The position numbers were made by a program, and so were the translations under genes. Of a stretch of 64,000 nt of DNA, positions 28,375 to 38,545 are shown in pieces. The stretch is from Bosea sp. Tri-49 (GTDB lineage Bacteria > Pseudomonadota > Alphaproteobacteria > Rhizobiales > Beijerinckiaceae), in the NCBI RefSeq assembly GCF_003952665.1, contig NZ_CP017946.1:2852001-2916000 (forward strand), given 5' to 3'. Each line of letters begins with the position of its first letter. Position 1 is the first letter of the stretch. The notes below the pieces were generated by a model that saw only the letters and a list, made by a program, of their open reading frames with translations, ran no database searches and was not told the origin of the DNA.

Positions 28375-28845
28375 ATGAGCCTGCCAGCGCCCCTGATCGA
28401 AACCCTCGGTTCCGTCGCTGCGATCATGGAGAACGCCCGCGGGCCCTGGTGGATCATCGCGAGCGCCGCGGCCGCCCTTCATGGCGCCAGGCCGATCACC
28501 GTCGCCGATGTCGATGTCCTGCTTAGCGTCGAGGATATCAGCCGCATCCTGCCGGCGCTCGACATCGAGTCCTATCAGGGGCTGCCGAACCCACTATTTC
28601 GCTCGACGGTGCTGGCCAAATGGTCGGCGCCGCCCGTGCCGGTCGATCTCATGGCCGGCTTCGAGCATCGCGTCGGCGAGACGTGGCACCCGGTCCAGCC
28701 GACGACGCGCCAGACGATCACGATCGGCAGGGCAACCGTCTACGTCCCCGAACGGGATGAGCTCAGGCGCATCATCGCTGGCTTCGGGCGCCCCAAGGAC
28801 ATCGAGCGCGCCCGCTTGCTCGCAGCGCTCACATCACCACGGTGA
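28375..28845 (+). CDS. Nucleotidyltransferase-like protein
   Basis: 156 residues. WWIIASAAAALHGARPITVA followed by DVDVLL (Asp45, Asp47) resembles the minimal nucleotidyltransferase/AbiEii-type fold in which paired Asp bind metal. The usual GS motif is ASAAAALHG here, so activity is uncertain. The end overlaps the convergent helicase gene by 17 bp. No antitoxin gene is adjacent, so a toxin-antitoxin role is not supported. Confidence 0.75.
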   Translation: MSLPAPLIETLGSVAAIMENARGPWWIIASAAAALHGARPITVADVDVLLSVEDISRILPALDIESYQGLPNPLFRSTVLAKWSAPPVPVDLMAGFEHRVGETWHPVQPTTRQTITIGRATVYVPERDELRRIIAGFGRPKDIERARLLAALTSPR

Positions 28846-29920
28846 TCGTCTCGGCCGCACGCGTCAGGCCGGTATAGAGCCAGCGCGCCCGGTGCTCGCG
28901 GAAGGCGAAGGCCTCGTCGAACATGACGATGTTGTCCCATTGCGAGCCCTGCGCCTTATGCACGGTCAGCGCATAGCCGAAGGTGAACTCGTCGGTGTGG
29001 CGGCGCAGTTCCCAGGGTACCTCATCCTCGGTGCCATCGAAGAAGTTCGGCATGACCGAGACCTTGACCGGCTTACCCCCGGTGTCGTCCTCCGGCGTCA
29101 CCCGCATGGTGATGAGGCCTTTCTTAGAGGTCTTCAGCTCCTGCACGATCCAGGCGCCGCCATTGAGCAGGCCCTTGCTCTTGTCGTTGCGCAGGCAGAC
29201 CAGCTTCTCGCCGACCGCAGGGACATTGGCGACATGGCCCATGAGCTGGCGCATGCGGGCATTGTATTGCCGGCGCGTCTTGTTGAGGCCGACCAGCACC
29301 TGATCGGCCGACAGCACGATCTCAGGCGTGATCTCGGCGCGCCGGATGATCCGGCTGGCACCGTAATCGCCAACCTCGAGCCGCCCGCCCTCGCGCACGA
29401 TCATCGACATGCGCACGATCGGGTTGTCCGCCGCCTGGCGGTGGACCTCGGTCAGCATCACGTCCGGCTCGGCTTCGGTGAAGAAGCCGCCGCCCTTGAC
29501 CGGCGGCAGCTGCGCCGGGTCGCCCAGCACCAGCACCGGCGTGCCGAAGGACAGCAGGTCGCGGCCGAGATCCTCGTCGACCATCGAGCACTCGTCGATG
29601 ATGATCAGCTTGGCCTTGGCGGCCGTACTCTCGCGATTGAGCACGAAGGTCGGGCTCTCCTCGTCGACGCCGCGCGAGCGGTAGATCAGCGAATGGATGG
29701 TCTGCGCGCCCTCGCAGCCCTTGTTGCGCAGGACGAGCGCGGCCTTGCCGGTGAAAGCGGCGAACACGACCGTGCCGTCGACGCCCTCGGCGATATGGCG
29801 GGCGAGCGTGGTCTTGCCCGTGCCGGCATAACCGAACAGGCGGAAGAGCTGCGGCGAGCCGACCCTGAGCCAATCGGCCACGGCGGCGAGCGCCGCGTCC
29901 TGCTGCGGTGACCAGCTCAT
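28829..29920 (-). CDS. RecD-like superfamily 1 DNA helicase
   Basis: Stand-alone AAA/UvrD-like helicase of 363 residues. Walker A GYAGTGKTTLA at about 30-40, Walker B IIIDECSMVD, motif III GDPAQLPPV, and motif VI region TVHKAQGSQWDNIVMFDE with YTGLTRAAE. ATG 29920 gives MSWSPQQDAALAAVADWL, the normal N-terminus of short RecD2/phage Dda-type helicases; longer frames are spurious. Likely 5'-3' helicase in DNA repair; no RecB/RecC genes nearby. Confidence 0.92.
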   Translation of the reverse strand: MSWSPQQDAALAAVADWLRVGSPQLFRLFGYAGTGKTTLARHIAEGVDGTVVFAAFTGKAALVLRNKGCEGAQTIHSLIYRSRGVDEESPTFVLNRESTAAKAKLIIIDECSMVDEDLGRDLLSFGTPVLVLGDPAQLPPVKGGGFFTEAEPDVMLTEVHRQAADNPIVRMSMIVREGGRLEVGDYGASRIIRRAEITPEIVLSADQVLVGLNKTRRQYNARMRQLMGHVANVPAVGEKLVCLRNDKSKGLLNGGAWIVQELKTSKKGLITMRVTPEDDTGGKPVKVSVMPNFFDGTEDEVPWELRRHTDEFTFGYALTVHKAQGSQWDNIVMFDEAFAFREHRARWLYTGLTRAAETITVVM

Positions 29921-29987
29921 GGGAAGATGCACATGCTTTCGGGCATGGCGCACAAGGCCGCGAGTCGGCCGGCCAAGGCAAGCCGGT

Positions 29988-31664
29988 TCAGGCGGCGCGC
30001 AGGCGCCTGGCGAACTCGTCGGCTTCAGCCTGCAGGGCCGAGATCCGCTCGTCGAGCTGGCGAGCCCCGCTCGCGCCCTGCTCGGCATGGACAGTGGTCT
30101 GGACGCCGGCACCCGCGATCGTCGTCACCGCGACGGCGGCCTGCCCGGTGACCACCGAGATGCGCGCGATGGTCTCGCCCAGGCCCTGCAGCAGGCCGGT
30201 ATGCGAGGCAACCATGGTCGAGATCTCGGTGCTCGCCTGCTCGACCGCGCCGGCGCGGCTGGCGATGCCGATGATCGCCTGAGCCGCCTGCGACAGTGCC
30301 GCGTCCACGGTCGCGATCCGGGCCGAGATCTGTGCCGTCGCGTCCGCAGTCTGCGTCGCCAGCGCCTTCACCTCGCTAGCGACGACGGCAAAGCCGCGGC
30401 CCTGTGCGCCCGCCCGCGCCGCCTCAATCGTGGCGTTGAGCGCGAGCAGGTTGGTCTGCCGGGCGATCGCCTCGATCAGCTGGACGACGTCGCGGATCTT
30501 GCCGGCATTCTCGGTCAGCCGGCCGACCAGACCGACCGTGCCGGCCGCGTCGCGGGTCGCCAGACTCGCGGTCTCCGAGACACGCCTGACCTCGCGATTG
30601 ATCTGCTCGACGACCTCCTCCAGCCGCACCGCGGCATCGGCGATGCGCTCGGCCTCCTCGCCCGCCCCGGCGACGGCCTGCGCAGCAGCACTGCCGCTAT
30701 GCGAGATCTGTCCGGCACGCGCGGCAGATTCGCCGAGCGCTGCGCGCAGGCCCTCGCTCAGCCGGCCGATATCGGCGAGCAGGCGGCCGATCCGCGCCTC
30801 GAACTCCTGCGCGATCCTGTGCAACTCGTCGGTGCGCCGCTGCTGATGCTGTTGCGACAGGTCGGCCTCGGCATCGCGCGTGACAAGGGTGGCGCGGACC
30901 TCGCTCAGCGTGCGCACCGTGCGGGCAAGCTCACCGATCTCGTCGCGGCGCTTGCAGTGCGGCACGTCGACGACCCGATCCGACGATGTCGCCAGCTTGA
31001 TCGTATCCATCAATTCGCGCAGCGGCCGGGTCAGATGTGCCCTGAGCAGGAAGATCGCCAGCAACCCGCCGGCGAGCGGCAGGCCGGCAGCAATCACGAT
31101 GACCCGCAACCTCACGCGCGAGGCGAGGTCCTGCGCGCGCGCCGCAGCGATCCCGGCCTGCCGGTCGAGCTCGTCGCGCATGGCCGAGGTCACCAGCATG
31201 ATCTGGCGGACATTCTCCTTGGCGGCTTCGGCCGAGGCCTCGATCAATGCCGCCTTCGGCGAGACCCTGCGGCCGATCTCGACGATGTCGCGCTGGAAAT
31301 CGATGAAGGTCCGGATGCGCGCCCCCAGAGTCGCGTTGGATTGCAGTACATTTGCCGGCAAGGAAGACATCAGATTGGCGCGGGCCGCGTCCACAAGCTC
31401 AACGGCCGCATCGAGCTGATCGAGTGCCTGCTCGACCGCGCGCGGTTCGGTCGCGTCCTCGAAGCGGCTGAGCAGCGAAGCCTGCGCGACGCGGCTCGAG
31501 AGCAGCGCCGCCTTGTTGGCGAGCTGCTGCCCGCCGAAGGCCTCGCGGTCGATCTCATGGACGGAATCGAGGCCGCGCACGGCGCTGGCGAGACCGAGCG
31601 CCGCCGCGATGCCGAAGATCGCGAAAAGCACCGTGATCTTCGCCGTCAACCCGAACCGCCGCAT
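29988..31664 (-). CDS. Methyl-accepting chemotaxis protein
   Basis: 558 residues. Membrane helix about 10-30, a periplasmic four-helix sensor region to about 175, second helix about 180-205, HAMP region with [20 protein letters not shown], then a signalling domain whose hairpin tip is [20 protein letters not shown]. Start at ATG 31664 ([14 protein letters not shown]) has GGTGGA upstream; the longer frame starts with TTG and lacks a site. No CheW-pentapeptide tether is seen. Ligand unknown. Confidence 0.92.
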   Translation of the reverse strand: MRRFGLTAKITVLFAIFGIAAALGLASAVRGLDSVHEIDREAFGGQQLANKAALLSSRVAQASLLSRFEDATEPRAVEQALDQLDAAVELVDAARANLMSSLPANVLQSNATLGARIRTFIDFQRDIVEIGRRVSPKAALIEASAEAAKENVRQIMLVTSAMRDELDRQAGIAAARAQDLASRVRLRVIVIAAGLPLAGGLLAIFLLRAHLTRPLRELMDTIKLATSSDRVVDVPHCKRRDEIGELARTVRTLSEVRATLVTRDAEADLSQQHQQRRTDELHRIAQEFEARIGRLLADIGRLSEGLRAALGESAARAGQISHSGSAAAQAVAGAGEEAERIADAAVRLEEVVEQINREVRRVSETASLATRDAAGTVGLVGRLTENAGKIRDVVQLIEAIARQTNLLALNATIEAARAGAQGRGFAVVASEVKALATQTADATAQISARIATVDAALSQAAQAIIGIASRAGAVEQASTEISTMVASHTGLLQGLGETIARISVVTGQAAVAVTTIAGAGVQTTVHAEQGASGARQLDERISALQAEADEFARRLRAA

Positions 31665-31805
31665 CACATCCACCGCCAAAGCCGAGCGGCCGACTTCTCG
31701 CAGCTGCGAAGCAAACAGATGCTTAACGGAGCCAGCTAACCAACTCAAATATTTGAAACTTTTAGCTTGACAGCCTTTTATGCATCAACCTTCGGCGTCC
31801 TGTCG

Positions 31806-32390
31806 TCAGAGCATGAATCTCATCAGCGGCCGGCCGAGTTTCTGCCGGGCGACCTCGACAAAACCGGCGCGCCGAAACACGCTTTCTGGACCGACATAGA
31901 GCCCGTCGGCGCTGCGCTTGCCCTCATTGTCCATCGGCGCGGCCTCGACGAGGCGCGCGCCGCTCGCCCGTGCAAATTCCACCCCGCCGGAGAGCAACGC
32001 AGCCGTAACGCCTTTGCCGCGAAAGCCCTTGCGGACGAAGAAGCAGGAGGCGGCCCAGTTGCGCTCGTCCTCTGCAGAAGCGTCCGGCAAAGGCGTCGAG
32101 GCACGGCGTGGGTTGTTCCACTCGGGCACATGCGCCCGAGGCCCGATCTGCAGCCAACCGACCGGGACATCACCGGCGAAAGCGAGCACGCCCGGCGGCG
32201 GGCCTGTCCTCACCCGCTCCTCGAAGAGCTGCCGTGCGCCCTCGCCGAGCAATGGCTTGCGCAGCTTCGGCGACATGCGGAAATGATTGCACCAGCAGCC
32301 ATAGCAAGGCCCTTGCGGCCCGAAGAGACCCTCCAGCGCCGGCCAATGCTGCGGTGTCAGCGGGACGACCCGAAACCCGATGTTGGCCAC
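31806..32390 (-). CDS. GNAT-family N-acetyltransferase
   Basis: 194 residues. The acetyl-CoA loop is RKGFRGKGVTAALLSGGVEF; the N-terminal CYGCWCNHFR with three cysteines marks a specific GNAT subgroup. GTG 32390 preceded by AGGGGAG is favoured; an ATG at 32462 lies further upstream but without a site and would overlap the leader of the divergent LysE gene. Substrate unknown. Confidence 0.85.
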   Translation of the reverse strand: MANIGFRVVPLTPQHWPALEGLFGPQGPCYGCWCNHFRMSPKLRKPLLGEGARQLFEERVRTGPPPGVLAFAGDVPVGWLQIGPRAHVPEWNNPRRASTPLPDASAEDERNWAASCFFVRKGFRGKGVTAALLSGGVEFARASGARLVEAAPMDNEGKRSADGLYVGPESVFRRAGFVEVARQKLGRPLMRFML

Positions 32391-32481
32391 GCTCCCCTCC
32401 TCTCTCGACAGGTCGGCGCAAACAGGCGAGGAATGACGCGCCGCCTTGAAGGCGGCCGCCAAGCCGCCGGGAGGCTATCCC

Positions 32482-33099
32482 ATGTCATTCGAGCTGTTCG
32501 CCGCCTACCTTGTCGCCTGCTTCGTCATCGTGATCGTGCCCGGCCCGACCGTGACGCTGATCATCGCCAACAGCCTGAAGCATGGTAGCCGCGCCGGGCT
32601 TCTCAACATGGCAGGAACGCAGGCCGGGCTGGTGATCATGATCGCCATCGTCGGCATCGGCCTGAGCTCGGTGATCGCCGCAATGGGCCACTGGTTCGAC
32701 TGGGTCAGGCTCGCCGGCGCCGCCTATCTGATCTGGCTGGGATGGAAGATGTATCGCAGCGCCGGCGAGATCGCCGATGGCGCGGCCGAGGCGCGCCCGC
32801 CGCGCGGCGGCTTCTTCCTGCAGGGACTGCTGGTCGCGCTGAGCAATCCGAAGACGCTGGTCTTCTTCGGCGCCTTCTTCCCGCAATTCCTCGATCCGGC
32901 GCGCGACTACGCCACCCAGATCGCGATCATGGGCGCGACCGCCATGCTGTTCGCCGCAGTCAGCGACAGCGCCTATGCGATCCTCTCCGGCCGGGCCGGC
33001 CGTTTCCTGTCGCAGCGGCGCGTCCTGTTGATGTCGAAGTTCAGCGGCGGCTTCCTGATCGGCGGCGGGCTCTGGCTGGCGTCGACCCGCGGCAACTGA
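32482..33099 (+). CDS. LysE/RhtB-family exporter
   Basis: 205-residue translocator, six helices. IVIVPGPTVTLIIANSLKHG (about 16-35) and ALSNPKTLVFFGAFFPQFLD near 125 are classic RhtB-type. GGGAGG fixes ATG 32482. Divergent from the GNAT gene. Second LysE-type protein in the window; related only at family level to the one at 20.4 kb. Confidence 0.92.
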   Translation: MSFELFAAYLVACFVIVIVPGPTVTLIIANSLKHGSRAGLLNMAGTQAGLVIMIAIVGIGLSSVIAAMGHWFDWVRLAGAAYLIWLGWKMYRSAGEIADGAAEARPPRGGFFLQGLLVALSNPKTLVFFGAFFPQFLDPARDYATQIAIMGATAMLFAAVSDSAYAILSGRAGRFLSQRRVLLMSKFSGGFLIGGGLWLASTRGN

Positions 33100-33116
33100 G
33101 CTTCAGCGCGAGGCGA

Positions 33117-33812
33117 TCACCACGGAATCGCCTCGCCCTTCCAGTTGCGGAAGCTGTTGGTCTGGGCCATGCCCGAGGCGTCGATCGTCGCGATCAATCC
33201 GGCGGCGCTCTCGGTCGGCGGGATATCGGCACCGCCGCCGCCCATATCGGTGCGCACCCAGCCGGGATGGAAGAGCAGCACCGCGACCTCGCTGTCGCGC
33301 ACCGCGTTGCCGAAAGCGACCATGACCATGTTCACCGCGGCCTTCGAGGAGCGATAGGCAACGGCGCCGGACGGGTTTGAGCCGATCGAGCCCATGCGGC
33401 TGCTGATCGTTACGATCTTGCGGCCCGAACCCGCCTCGACATTCGGCAGGAAAGCCTGCGCCACCCGCAGCGGCGCGTAGACATTGACCTCGAACACCTC
33501 GCGCCAGGCCCTGAAGTCCATGTCGAGCGCCGTTTGCCGGTCGCGCGGGCCATAGACGCCGGCATTGTTGACGAGCACGTCGATCGGCCGGCCATCGAGC
33601 GCCTGCTTGGCCGCGGCGATGCTCCTGTCGGAGGTGACGTCGAGCTCGAGCGGGGTCAGCGTTCCGGCTTGCCCGCCGGCGACCTCCGCCAGAGCCCCAC
33701 CCCAGGGATCGCGCGCCGCGGCGACGACATGGTCGCCCCGTCGCAGCAATTCCATCGTCAGCGCCAAGCCGATACCGCGATTGGCACCGGTGATCATCCA
33801 GGTCTGGGGCAT
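33117..33812 (-). CDS. SDR-family oxidoreductase
   Basis: 231 residues, close to C-factor/carbonyl-reductase-like SDRs. TGANRGIG at 8-15, NNAG at 82-85, Ser138, Tyr153 and Lys157. Start ATG 33812 (MPQTWMITGANRG) is tight to the Rossmann motif. Convergent with the LysE gene (17 bp). Confidence 0.92.
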   Translation of the reverse strand: MPQTWMITGANRGIGLALTMELLRRGDHVVAAARDPWGGALAEVAGGQAGTLTPLELDVTSDRSIAAAKQALDGRPIDVLVNNAGVYGPRDRQTALDMDFRAWREVFEVNVYAPLRVAQAFLPNVEAGSGRKIVTISSRMGSIGSNPSGAVAYRSSKAAVNMVMVAFGNAVRDSEVAVLLFHPGWVRTDMGGGGADIPPTESAAGLIATIDASGMAQTNSFRNWKGEAIPW

Positions 33813-33922
33813 GGTCGGTCTCCACCTTAGAGACCAGACCTAAGCCTCGGGCCCTATCCTTTCCAGAGCGGCGGCGCATGCCGTCGTCTTTGCGGCAGAG
33901 GCGATATGCGAGCGCCACCGCT

Positions 33923-33961
33923 CATATGAATATTCACTTGCCTAATGTGAATATTCATATG
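33923..33961. promoter_or_regulatory. 39-bp perfect operator of vapBC
   Basis: CATATGAATATTCAC (33923-33937) and GTGAATATTCATATG (33947-33961): 15-bp perfect arms, 9-bp spacer. Each arm holds the smaller palindrome GAATATTC. It ends 11 bp before vapB, the normal place for VapB-VapC conditional autorepression. Confidence 0.85.
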
Positions 33962-33972
33962 AAGATCAACCT

Positions 33973-34218
33973 ATGTCCCTCTACATCCGAGACCGCACCG
34001 TCGACGAACTCGCGGCCCGCCTGCAGAAGGCAATGGGCGCGCGGACAAAGACGGAAGTCGTGCGTCGAGCCCTCGAACAGGAGCTTGAACGGGTGGAGAG
34101 CGCCCGTCCGCTGCGCGAACGGATAGCGCCCAGCCTCGCCCTCGCCGACGCGATGGGACAGGGCAAAAGCGATTTTGACCTCAAGGCCTTTCTCGACGAG
34201 ATGTGGGACGAAGCGTGA
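33973..34218 (+). CDS. vapB: VapB-family antitoxin (Rv0623-like)
   Basis: 81 residues. N-terminal MSLYIRDRTVDELAARLQK forms the DNA-binding domain of the Rv0623/PSK-type antitoxins (KTEVVRRALEQELERV), and the C-terminal DLKAFLDEMWDEA wraps the toxin. Overlaps vapC by GTGA. Binds the palindrome just upstream. Confidence 0.9.
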   Translation: MSLYIRDRTVDELAARLQKAMGARTKTEVVRRALEQELERVESARPLRERIAPSLALADAMGQGKSDFDLKAFLDEMWDEA

Positions 34219-34640
34219 CCTATCTGGACGCGTCCGTGATCGTCGCAATCCTTGGACGGGAGGACGACGCCGAGCTCCTGCTCAACAGACTCGAAGCTGC
34301 CCAAGCTCCGTTTCTTATCTCGCTGCCGGGACTGTTCGAGGCCGTGATGTCTCTGGCTGCGAAAAAGGCGCGCGATACGGGCCGTGAACTGGATTCCTCT
34401 CTGATCGACCAAGCCCAAAACAGCGTTTCTTTGTTCGCCGCAAATATCAAGGCGCGCGAAATCGAGATCTCGCCCGCAATCGGCCGGGCCGCGATCGAGG
34501 CGGCGAAGCGCTATGGGCGAGCGGTCGGCAGCCCGGCCAAGCTCAACTTCGGCGATTGCTTCGCCTATGCCTGCGCCAAGGAACACGGCGCGATCCTGCT
34601 CTACAAAGGCAACGATTTCGCAAAGACCGATATGGCTTAA
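34215..34640 (+). CDS. vapC: VapC-family PIN-domain toxin
   Basis: 141 residues, PIN ribonuclease. Acidic residues of the metal site are Asp4 in YLDASVIV, Glu near 41 in LFEAVMS, Asp near 113 in NFGDCFAYACA and Asp near 133 in KGNDFAKTD. GTG 34215 overlaps the vapB stop. Typically cleaves tRNA or rRNA. Operon and operator are intact, so probably functional. Confidence 0.92.
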   Translation: MTYLDASVIVAILGREDDAELLLNRLEAAQAPFLISLPGLFEAVMSLAAKKARDTGRELDSSLIDQAQNSVSLFAANIKAREIEISPAIGRAAIEAAKRYGRAVGSPAKLNFGDCFAYACAKEHGAILLYKGNDFAKTDMA

Positions 34641-34653
34641 GCGGAACCGCCGC

Positions 34654-34694
34654 CGTCATTCCGAAGCGTGCGAAGCAACAAGCCCGGAATGACG
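34654..34694. repeat. CGTCATTCCG...CGGAATGACG inverted repeat
   Basis: 10-bp perfect arms at 34654-34663 and 34685-34694 between the convergent vapC and oxoprolinase genes. This is a dispersed palindromic repeat type of Hyphomicrobiales; may act as a bidirectional transcription end. Confidence 0.6.
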
Positions 34695-34712
34695 AAGACG
34701 CAAGCCTAAGCC

Positions 34713-37700
34713 TCAGCCCTTCGACTTTCCATAGCCCCCCGCCGTCGGCGTGATCACGGTGACCGCCTCGCCGGCCTGGAGAAGGGTCTGGTCTGATGGC
34801 TTCAGCTCCTCGACCTCCCCGGAAAGCCGCCGGACCAACGTCCTGCCGAGCTCGCCCGGTTCGCCGCCCTTCATGCCGAAGGGCCTTACCTTGCGGTGTG
34901 AGGCGAGGATCGCGCAGTCCATCGTCTTGAGGAAGCGGATGGTGCGGCTGGTGCCGTCGCCGGCATTCCACTCGCCCTTGCCGCCCGAGCCGGCGCGGAT
35001 GTGGAAATCCTCCAGCACGACCGGGAAGCGCGTCTCCAGGATCTCCGGGTCGGTCAGGCGCGAATTGGTCATGTGGACGTGGACGCCCGAGGTGCCGTTG
35101 AAGCCCGGCCCGGCCGGCGAGCCCGAGCAGATCGTCTCGTAATACTGGTACTGGTCGTTGCCGAAGGTCAGGTTGTTCATCGTGCCCTGCGAGGACGACA
35201 TCGCCTCCAGCGCGCCGAACAGCGTGTTGGTCACGGCTTGGCTGACCTCGACATTGCCGGCGACGACGGCAGCCGGATAGCGCGGCGCCAGCATCGACCC
35301 CTCAGGCACGATCACCTTGATCGGGCGCAGGCAACCGGCGTTCATCGGGATCGCATCGTCGACCATGACGCGGAAGACATAGAGCACGGCGGCGCGGGTG
35401 ACGGGCGCCGGCGCGTTGAAATTGTCCGGCCGCTGCGGCGAGGTGCCGGTGAAGTCGACTGTGGCCTCGCGCTTGTCGCGGTCGATGGTGATCTTAACCT
35501 TGATCGCGCAGCCCTGGTCCATCGGATAGGTGAACTCGGCGTCGTGCAGCTTCGCCAGCAGGCGCGCCACGCTTTCGGCGGCATTGTCCTGGACATGGCC
35601 CATATAGGCCTGGACGACATCAAGGCCGAAGGAGCGGATCATCTTTTTAAGCTCAGCCACACCCTTTTCGTTGGCCGCGATCTGCGCCTTCAGGTCGTTG
35701 ACGTTTTGGACGACGTTGCGGACCGGATAGCGCGCGCCGGTCAGGAGCTTGACCAGATCCTCCTCGCAAAAGCGGCCCTGATCGACGATCTTGAAATTGT
35801 CGATGTAGACGCCCTCTTCCTCGATATTCGTCGCGAGCGGCGACATCGAGCCCGGGGCGGTACCGCCGACATCGGCATGGTGCCCGCGGCTCGCGACCCA
35901 GAACAGGATCTGCTTGTCCTCATTGTCGAAGACCGGCGTGCAGACGGTGATGTCGGGCAGGTGCGTGCCGCCATTATAGGGCGCGTTCAGGCAGTAGACG
36001 TCGCCGGGCTTGATCACCGGGTTGTTCTTGATGACGGTCTCGACCGACTTGTCCATCGAGCCGAGATGGACCGGCATATGCGGCGCGTTCGCGACCAGCG
36101 AGGCGTCCGAGGCGAAGACGGCACAGGAGAAGTCGAGCCGCTCCTTGATGTTCACCGAATAGGCGGTGTTCTGCAGCGTCACGCCCATCTGCTCGGCGAT
36201 CGACATGAACAGGTTGTTGAAGATCTCGAGCATGACCGGGTCGGCCTTGGTGCCGATCGCGGCATTCTGGACCAGCGCCTTGCTGCGGGTCAGGACGAGA
36301 TGGTCCTTGGCGGTGAGCTTGGCGCTCCAGCCATCCTCGACGACCACGGTCTGGTTCGGCTCGATCACGATCGCCGGGCCGGCGATGCCCTCTCCCCGCG
36401 CCATCGCCTCGCGCCGGACGATCGCCGCCTCGTGCCACTGTCCCTTCGAGAAGAAGCGGGTGCGTTCGGCGATTCCGGGCTCGCCGGTGTTCTCGGCCGC
36501 TGCCGCCTCCTCGAAGCGGGCCCCGCCACCGACGGCCTCGACCTCGACGGCTTCGACCACCAGCGCCTTGGTCTCGTCCATGAAGCCGAAGCGGGCCTTG
36601 TGGGCTGCCTGGAAGGCCTCCTGCATCTCGGCGCGGCTGCCGAAGGGCGTCGCGATCGCGGTGTCGGTGCCGGCATAGCGGATATGGGCGCGGACATGGA
36701 TGGCAATGTCGACCTCGGCGACGCCCTGCCCTGCAACCTCGCCCTTCGCCTCGGCGCCCAGCCTGTAGGCGACCACGCCGATCGCAGCCTTGGCCTCGGC
36801 GTCGAGCGGCACATCGAGCGCTGCCGTACGGGTGGCACGGATCTCGGCGAGCCCCATGCCATAAGCCGAGAGCAGCCCGGAGAACGGGTGCAGCAGCACG
36901 GTCTTGATGCCGAGCGCATCGGCGACGAGGCAGGCGTGCTGGCCGCCTGCGCCGCCGAAGGAGTTCAGTGCGTAGCGGGTGATGTCATAGCCACGCTGGA
37001 CCGAGATCTTCTTGATCGCCTCGGCCATGTTGGCGACGGCGATCTGGACGAAGCCGTCGGCGACCTCCTCTGGCGAGCGACCATCACCAACTTCGGCTGC
37101 GAGTGATGCGAACTTCTCGCGCACGGCCGCGACATCGAGCGGCTGGTCCTGGCCCGGGCCGAAGATCGCCGGGAAATAGGATGGGATCAGCTTGCCGACC
37201 ATGACGTTGGCGTCGGTCACGGCCAGCGGGCCGCCACGGCGATAGGCGGCCGGGCCCGGATTGGCGCCGGCGGAATCGGGGCCGACGCGGAAACGCGAGC
37301 CATCGAAATGGAGAATCGAGCCGCCGCCTGCCGCGACCGTATGGATCAGCATCATTGGCGCGCGCATCCGTACGCCGGCGACCTCGGTCTCGAAAGCGCG
37401 CTCATACTCGCCGTCGAAATGGGCGACGTCGGTCGAGGTGCCCCCCATGTCGAAGCCGATGACCTTGTCGAAACCGGCCGAGCGGCCGGTCTCGGCGAGG
37501 CCGACGACGCCGCCGGCCGGGCCGGAGAGGATCGCGTCCTTGCCCTGGAACAATTCAGCGGCGGTGAGCCCGCCCGAGGACATCATGAACATCAGCCGCG
37601 CGCCGGTGCGGGCGATGTCGAGCTCTTCGGAGACCTGCGCGACATAGCGGGCGAGGATCGGCGAGAGGTAGGCATCGACCACGGCGGTATCGCCGCGCCC

Positions 37701-38312
37701 GACCAGCTTGATCAGGGGCGAGACCTCATAGCTGACGGAGACCTGCGGGAAGCCGATCTCGCGAGCGATCCTGGCGGCGAGCTCTTCATGCGCCGGATAG
37801 CGATAGCCGTGCATGAAGGCGATCGCGACTGCGCGGAAACCGGCATCGAACTGCGCCTGCAATGCCGCGCGGATCGCGGCCTCATCGGCAGCCTTCTCGA
37901 CCGAGCCATCGGCGAGGACGCGCTCCTCGACCTCGACGACGGCGTCATAGAGCTGCTCGGGCTTGATGATCTCCTTGGCGAAGATATCGGGCCGGGCCTG
38001 GTAGCCGATGCGCAGCGCGTCGCGGAAGCCCTTGGTGGTGACGAGCAGGGTGCGGTCGCCCTTGCGTTCGAGCAGCGCGTTGGTCGCGACCGTCGTGCCC
38101 ATGCGGACTTCGCCGACCGTGCCGGCCGGGATCGGCTCGCCGGCCTTCAGCCGCAGATGGTCGCGGATGCCCTGGACGGCGGCGTCGCGATAGGCGCCGG
38201 GATTCTCGGAGAGCAGCTTGCGGGCATGCAACTTGCCTGCAGGATCGCGGCCGATCACATCGGTGAAGGTGCCGCCACGGTCGATCCAGAAGTCCCAACG
38301 GCCGCTCGTCAT
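34713..38312 (-). CDS. 5-oxoprolinase/hydantoinase (fused HyuA-HyuB)
   Basis: 1199-residue ATP-dependent amidohydrolase, the full length of eukaryote-type 5-oxoprolinase. The HyuA half starts with [11 protein letters not shown] at 11-21 and contains [14 protein letters not shown] and [16 protein letters not shown]; the HyuB half begins near 690 ([20 protein letters not shown]) with [19 protein letters not shown] and ends in GGYGKSKG. It probably hydrolyses 5-oxo-L-proline or a hydantoin. It is divergent from a TRAP transporter that may bring in the substrate, with an inverted repeat between them. Confidence 0.92.
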   Translation of the reverse strand: MTSGRWDFWIDRGGTFTDVIGRDPAGKLHARKLLSENPGAYRDAAVQGIRDHLRLKAGEPIPAGTVGEVRMGTTVATNALLERKGDRTLLVTTKGFRDALRIGYQARPDIFAKEIIKPEQLYDAVVEVEERVLADGSVEKAADEAAIRAALQAQFDAGFRAVAIAFMHGYRYPAHEELAARIAREIGFPQVSVSYEVSPLIKLVGRGDTAVVDAYLSPILARYVAQVSEELDIARTGARLMFMMSSGGLTAAELFQGKDAILSGPAGGVVGLAETGRSAGFDKVIGFDMGGTSTDVAHFDGEYERAFETEVAGVRMRAPMMLIHTVAAGGGSILHFDGSRFRVGPDSAGANPGPAAYRRGGPLAVTDANVMVGKLIPSYFPAIFGPGQDQPLDVAAVREKFASLAAEVGDGRSPEEVADGFVQIAVANMAEAIKKISVQRGYDITRYALNSFGGAGGQHACLVADALGIKTVLLHPFSGLLSAYGMGLAEIRATRTAALDVPLDAEAKAAIGVVAYRLGAEAKGEVAGQGVAEVDIAIHVRAHIRYAGTDTAIATPFGSRAEMQEAFQAAHKARFGFMDETKALVVEAVEVEAVGGGARFEEAAAAENTGEPGIAERTRFFSKGQWHEAAIVRREAMARGEGIAGPAIVIEPNQTVVVEDGWSAKLTAKDHLVLTRSKALVQNAAIGTKADPVMLEIFNNLFMSIAEQMGVTLQNTAYSVNIKERLDFSCAVFASDASLVANAPHMPVHLGSMDKSVETVIKNNPVIKPGDVYCLNAPYNGGTHLPDITVCTPVFDNEDKQILFWVASRGHHADVGGTAPGSMSPLATNIEEEGVYIDNFKIVDQGRFCEEDLVKLLTGARYPVRNVVQNVNDLKAQIAANEKGVAELKKMIRSFGLDVVQAYMGHVQDNAAESVARLLAKLHDAEFTYPMDQGCAIKVKITIDRDKREATVDFTGTSPQRPDNFNAPAPVTRAAVLYVFRVMVDDAIPMNAGCLRPIKVIVPEGSMLAPRYPAAVVAGNVEVSQAVTNTLFGALEAMSSSQGTMNNLTFGNDQYQYYETICSGSPAGPGFNGTSGVHVHMTNSRLTDPEILETRFPVVLEDFHIRAGSGGKGEWNAGDGTSRTIRFLKTMDCAILASHRKVRPFGMKGGEPGELGRTLVRRLSGEVEELKPSDQTLLQAGEAVTVITPTAGGYGKSKG

Positions 38313-38347
38313 CTGATCCCCCGATTATTGGCCATAGTGGCTCTTTG

Positions 38348-38378
38348 ACGTTTCATCGATAAATCGTCGATGAAACGT
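38348..38378. promoter_or_regulatory. Inverted repeat between oxoprolinase and TRAP genes
   Basis: ACGTTTCATCGA (38348-38359) and TCGATGAAACGT (38367-38378): perfect 12-bp arms, 7-bp spacer. The right arm touches the -35 box of the candidate TRAP promoter, and the left arm is 36 bp from the oxoprolinase start. Fits an operator for joint repression; GntR-, IclR- or LacI-type regulators use sites of this size. Confidence 0.75.
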
Positions 38379-38405
38379 TGACAAGCTCATTTCGCCGATT
38401 AGGAT
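38378..38405 (+). promoter_or_regulatory. Candidate sigma-70 promoter of the TRAP operon
   Basis: TTGACA (38378-38383), 16-bp spacer, TAGGAT (38400-38405). The -35 box abuts the inverted repeat, so a bound repressor would block it. Predicted start is about 130 bp before the first TRAP gene. Confidence 0.5.
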
Positions 38406-38545
38406 CGGCATTAGCGATCGGGACATGGCTGAGGGGCCGGACCGATCTTAGGGGAGGCTTTCATGGCAGGACCAGTCCTGGCAACCGCCGCTTTGCGCAT
38501 GGCCGAGCGGCCGCGCGCGACGACGTATCGCCACGAGGCGCGCGC

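Noticed and set aside
28375..29920. Nucleotidyltransferase plus helicase as a defence pair
   Set aside because: They are convergent, not an operon, and the helicase is an ordinary RecD-like protein found widely.
29919..31739. 606-codon plus-strand frame over the chemoreceptor
   Set aside because: Antisense shadow; the minus strand has HAMP and MCP signalling motifs.
33103..33918. 271-codon minus-strand frame overlapping the SDR
   Set aside because: The frame at 33117-33812 holds all SDR motifs; this one does not.
33921..34640. Possible CRISPR-like or phage repeat near 33.9 kb
   Set aside because: The symmetry is a single operator palindrome, not an array.
35001..37106. 701-codon plus-strand open frame
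   Set aside because: Shadow of the oxoprolinase gene.
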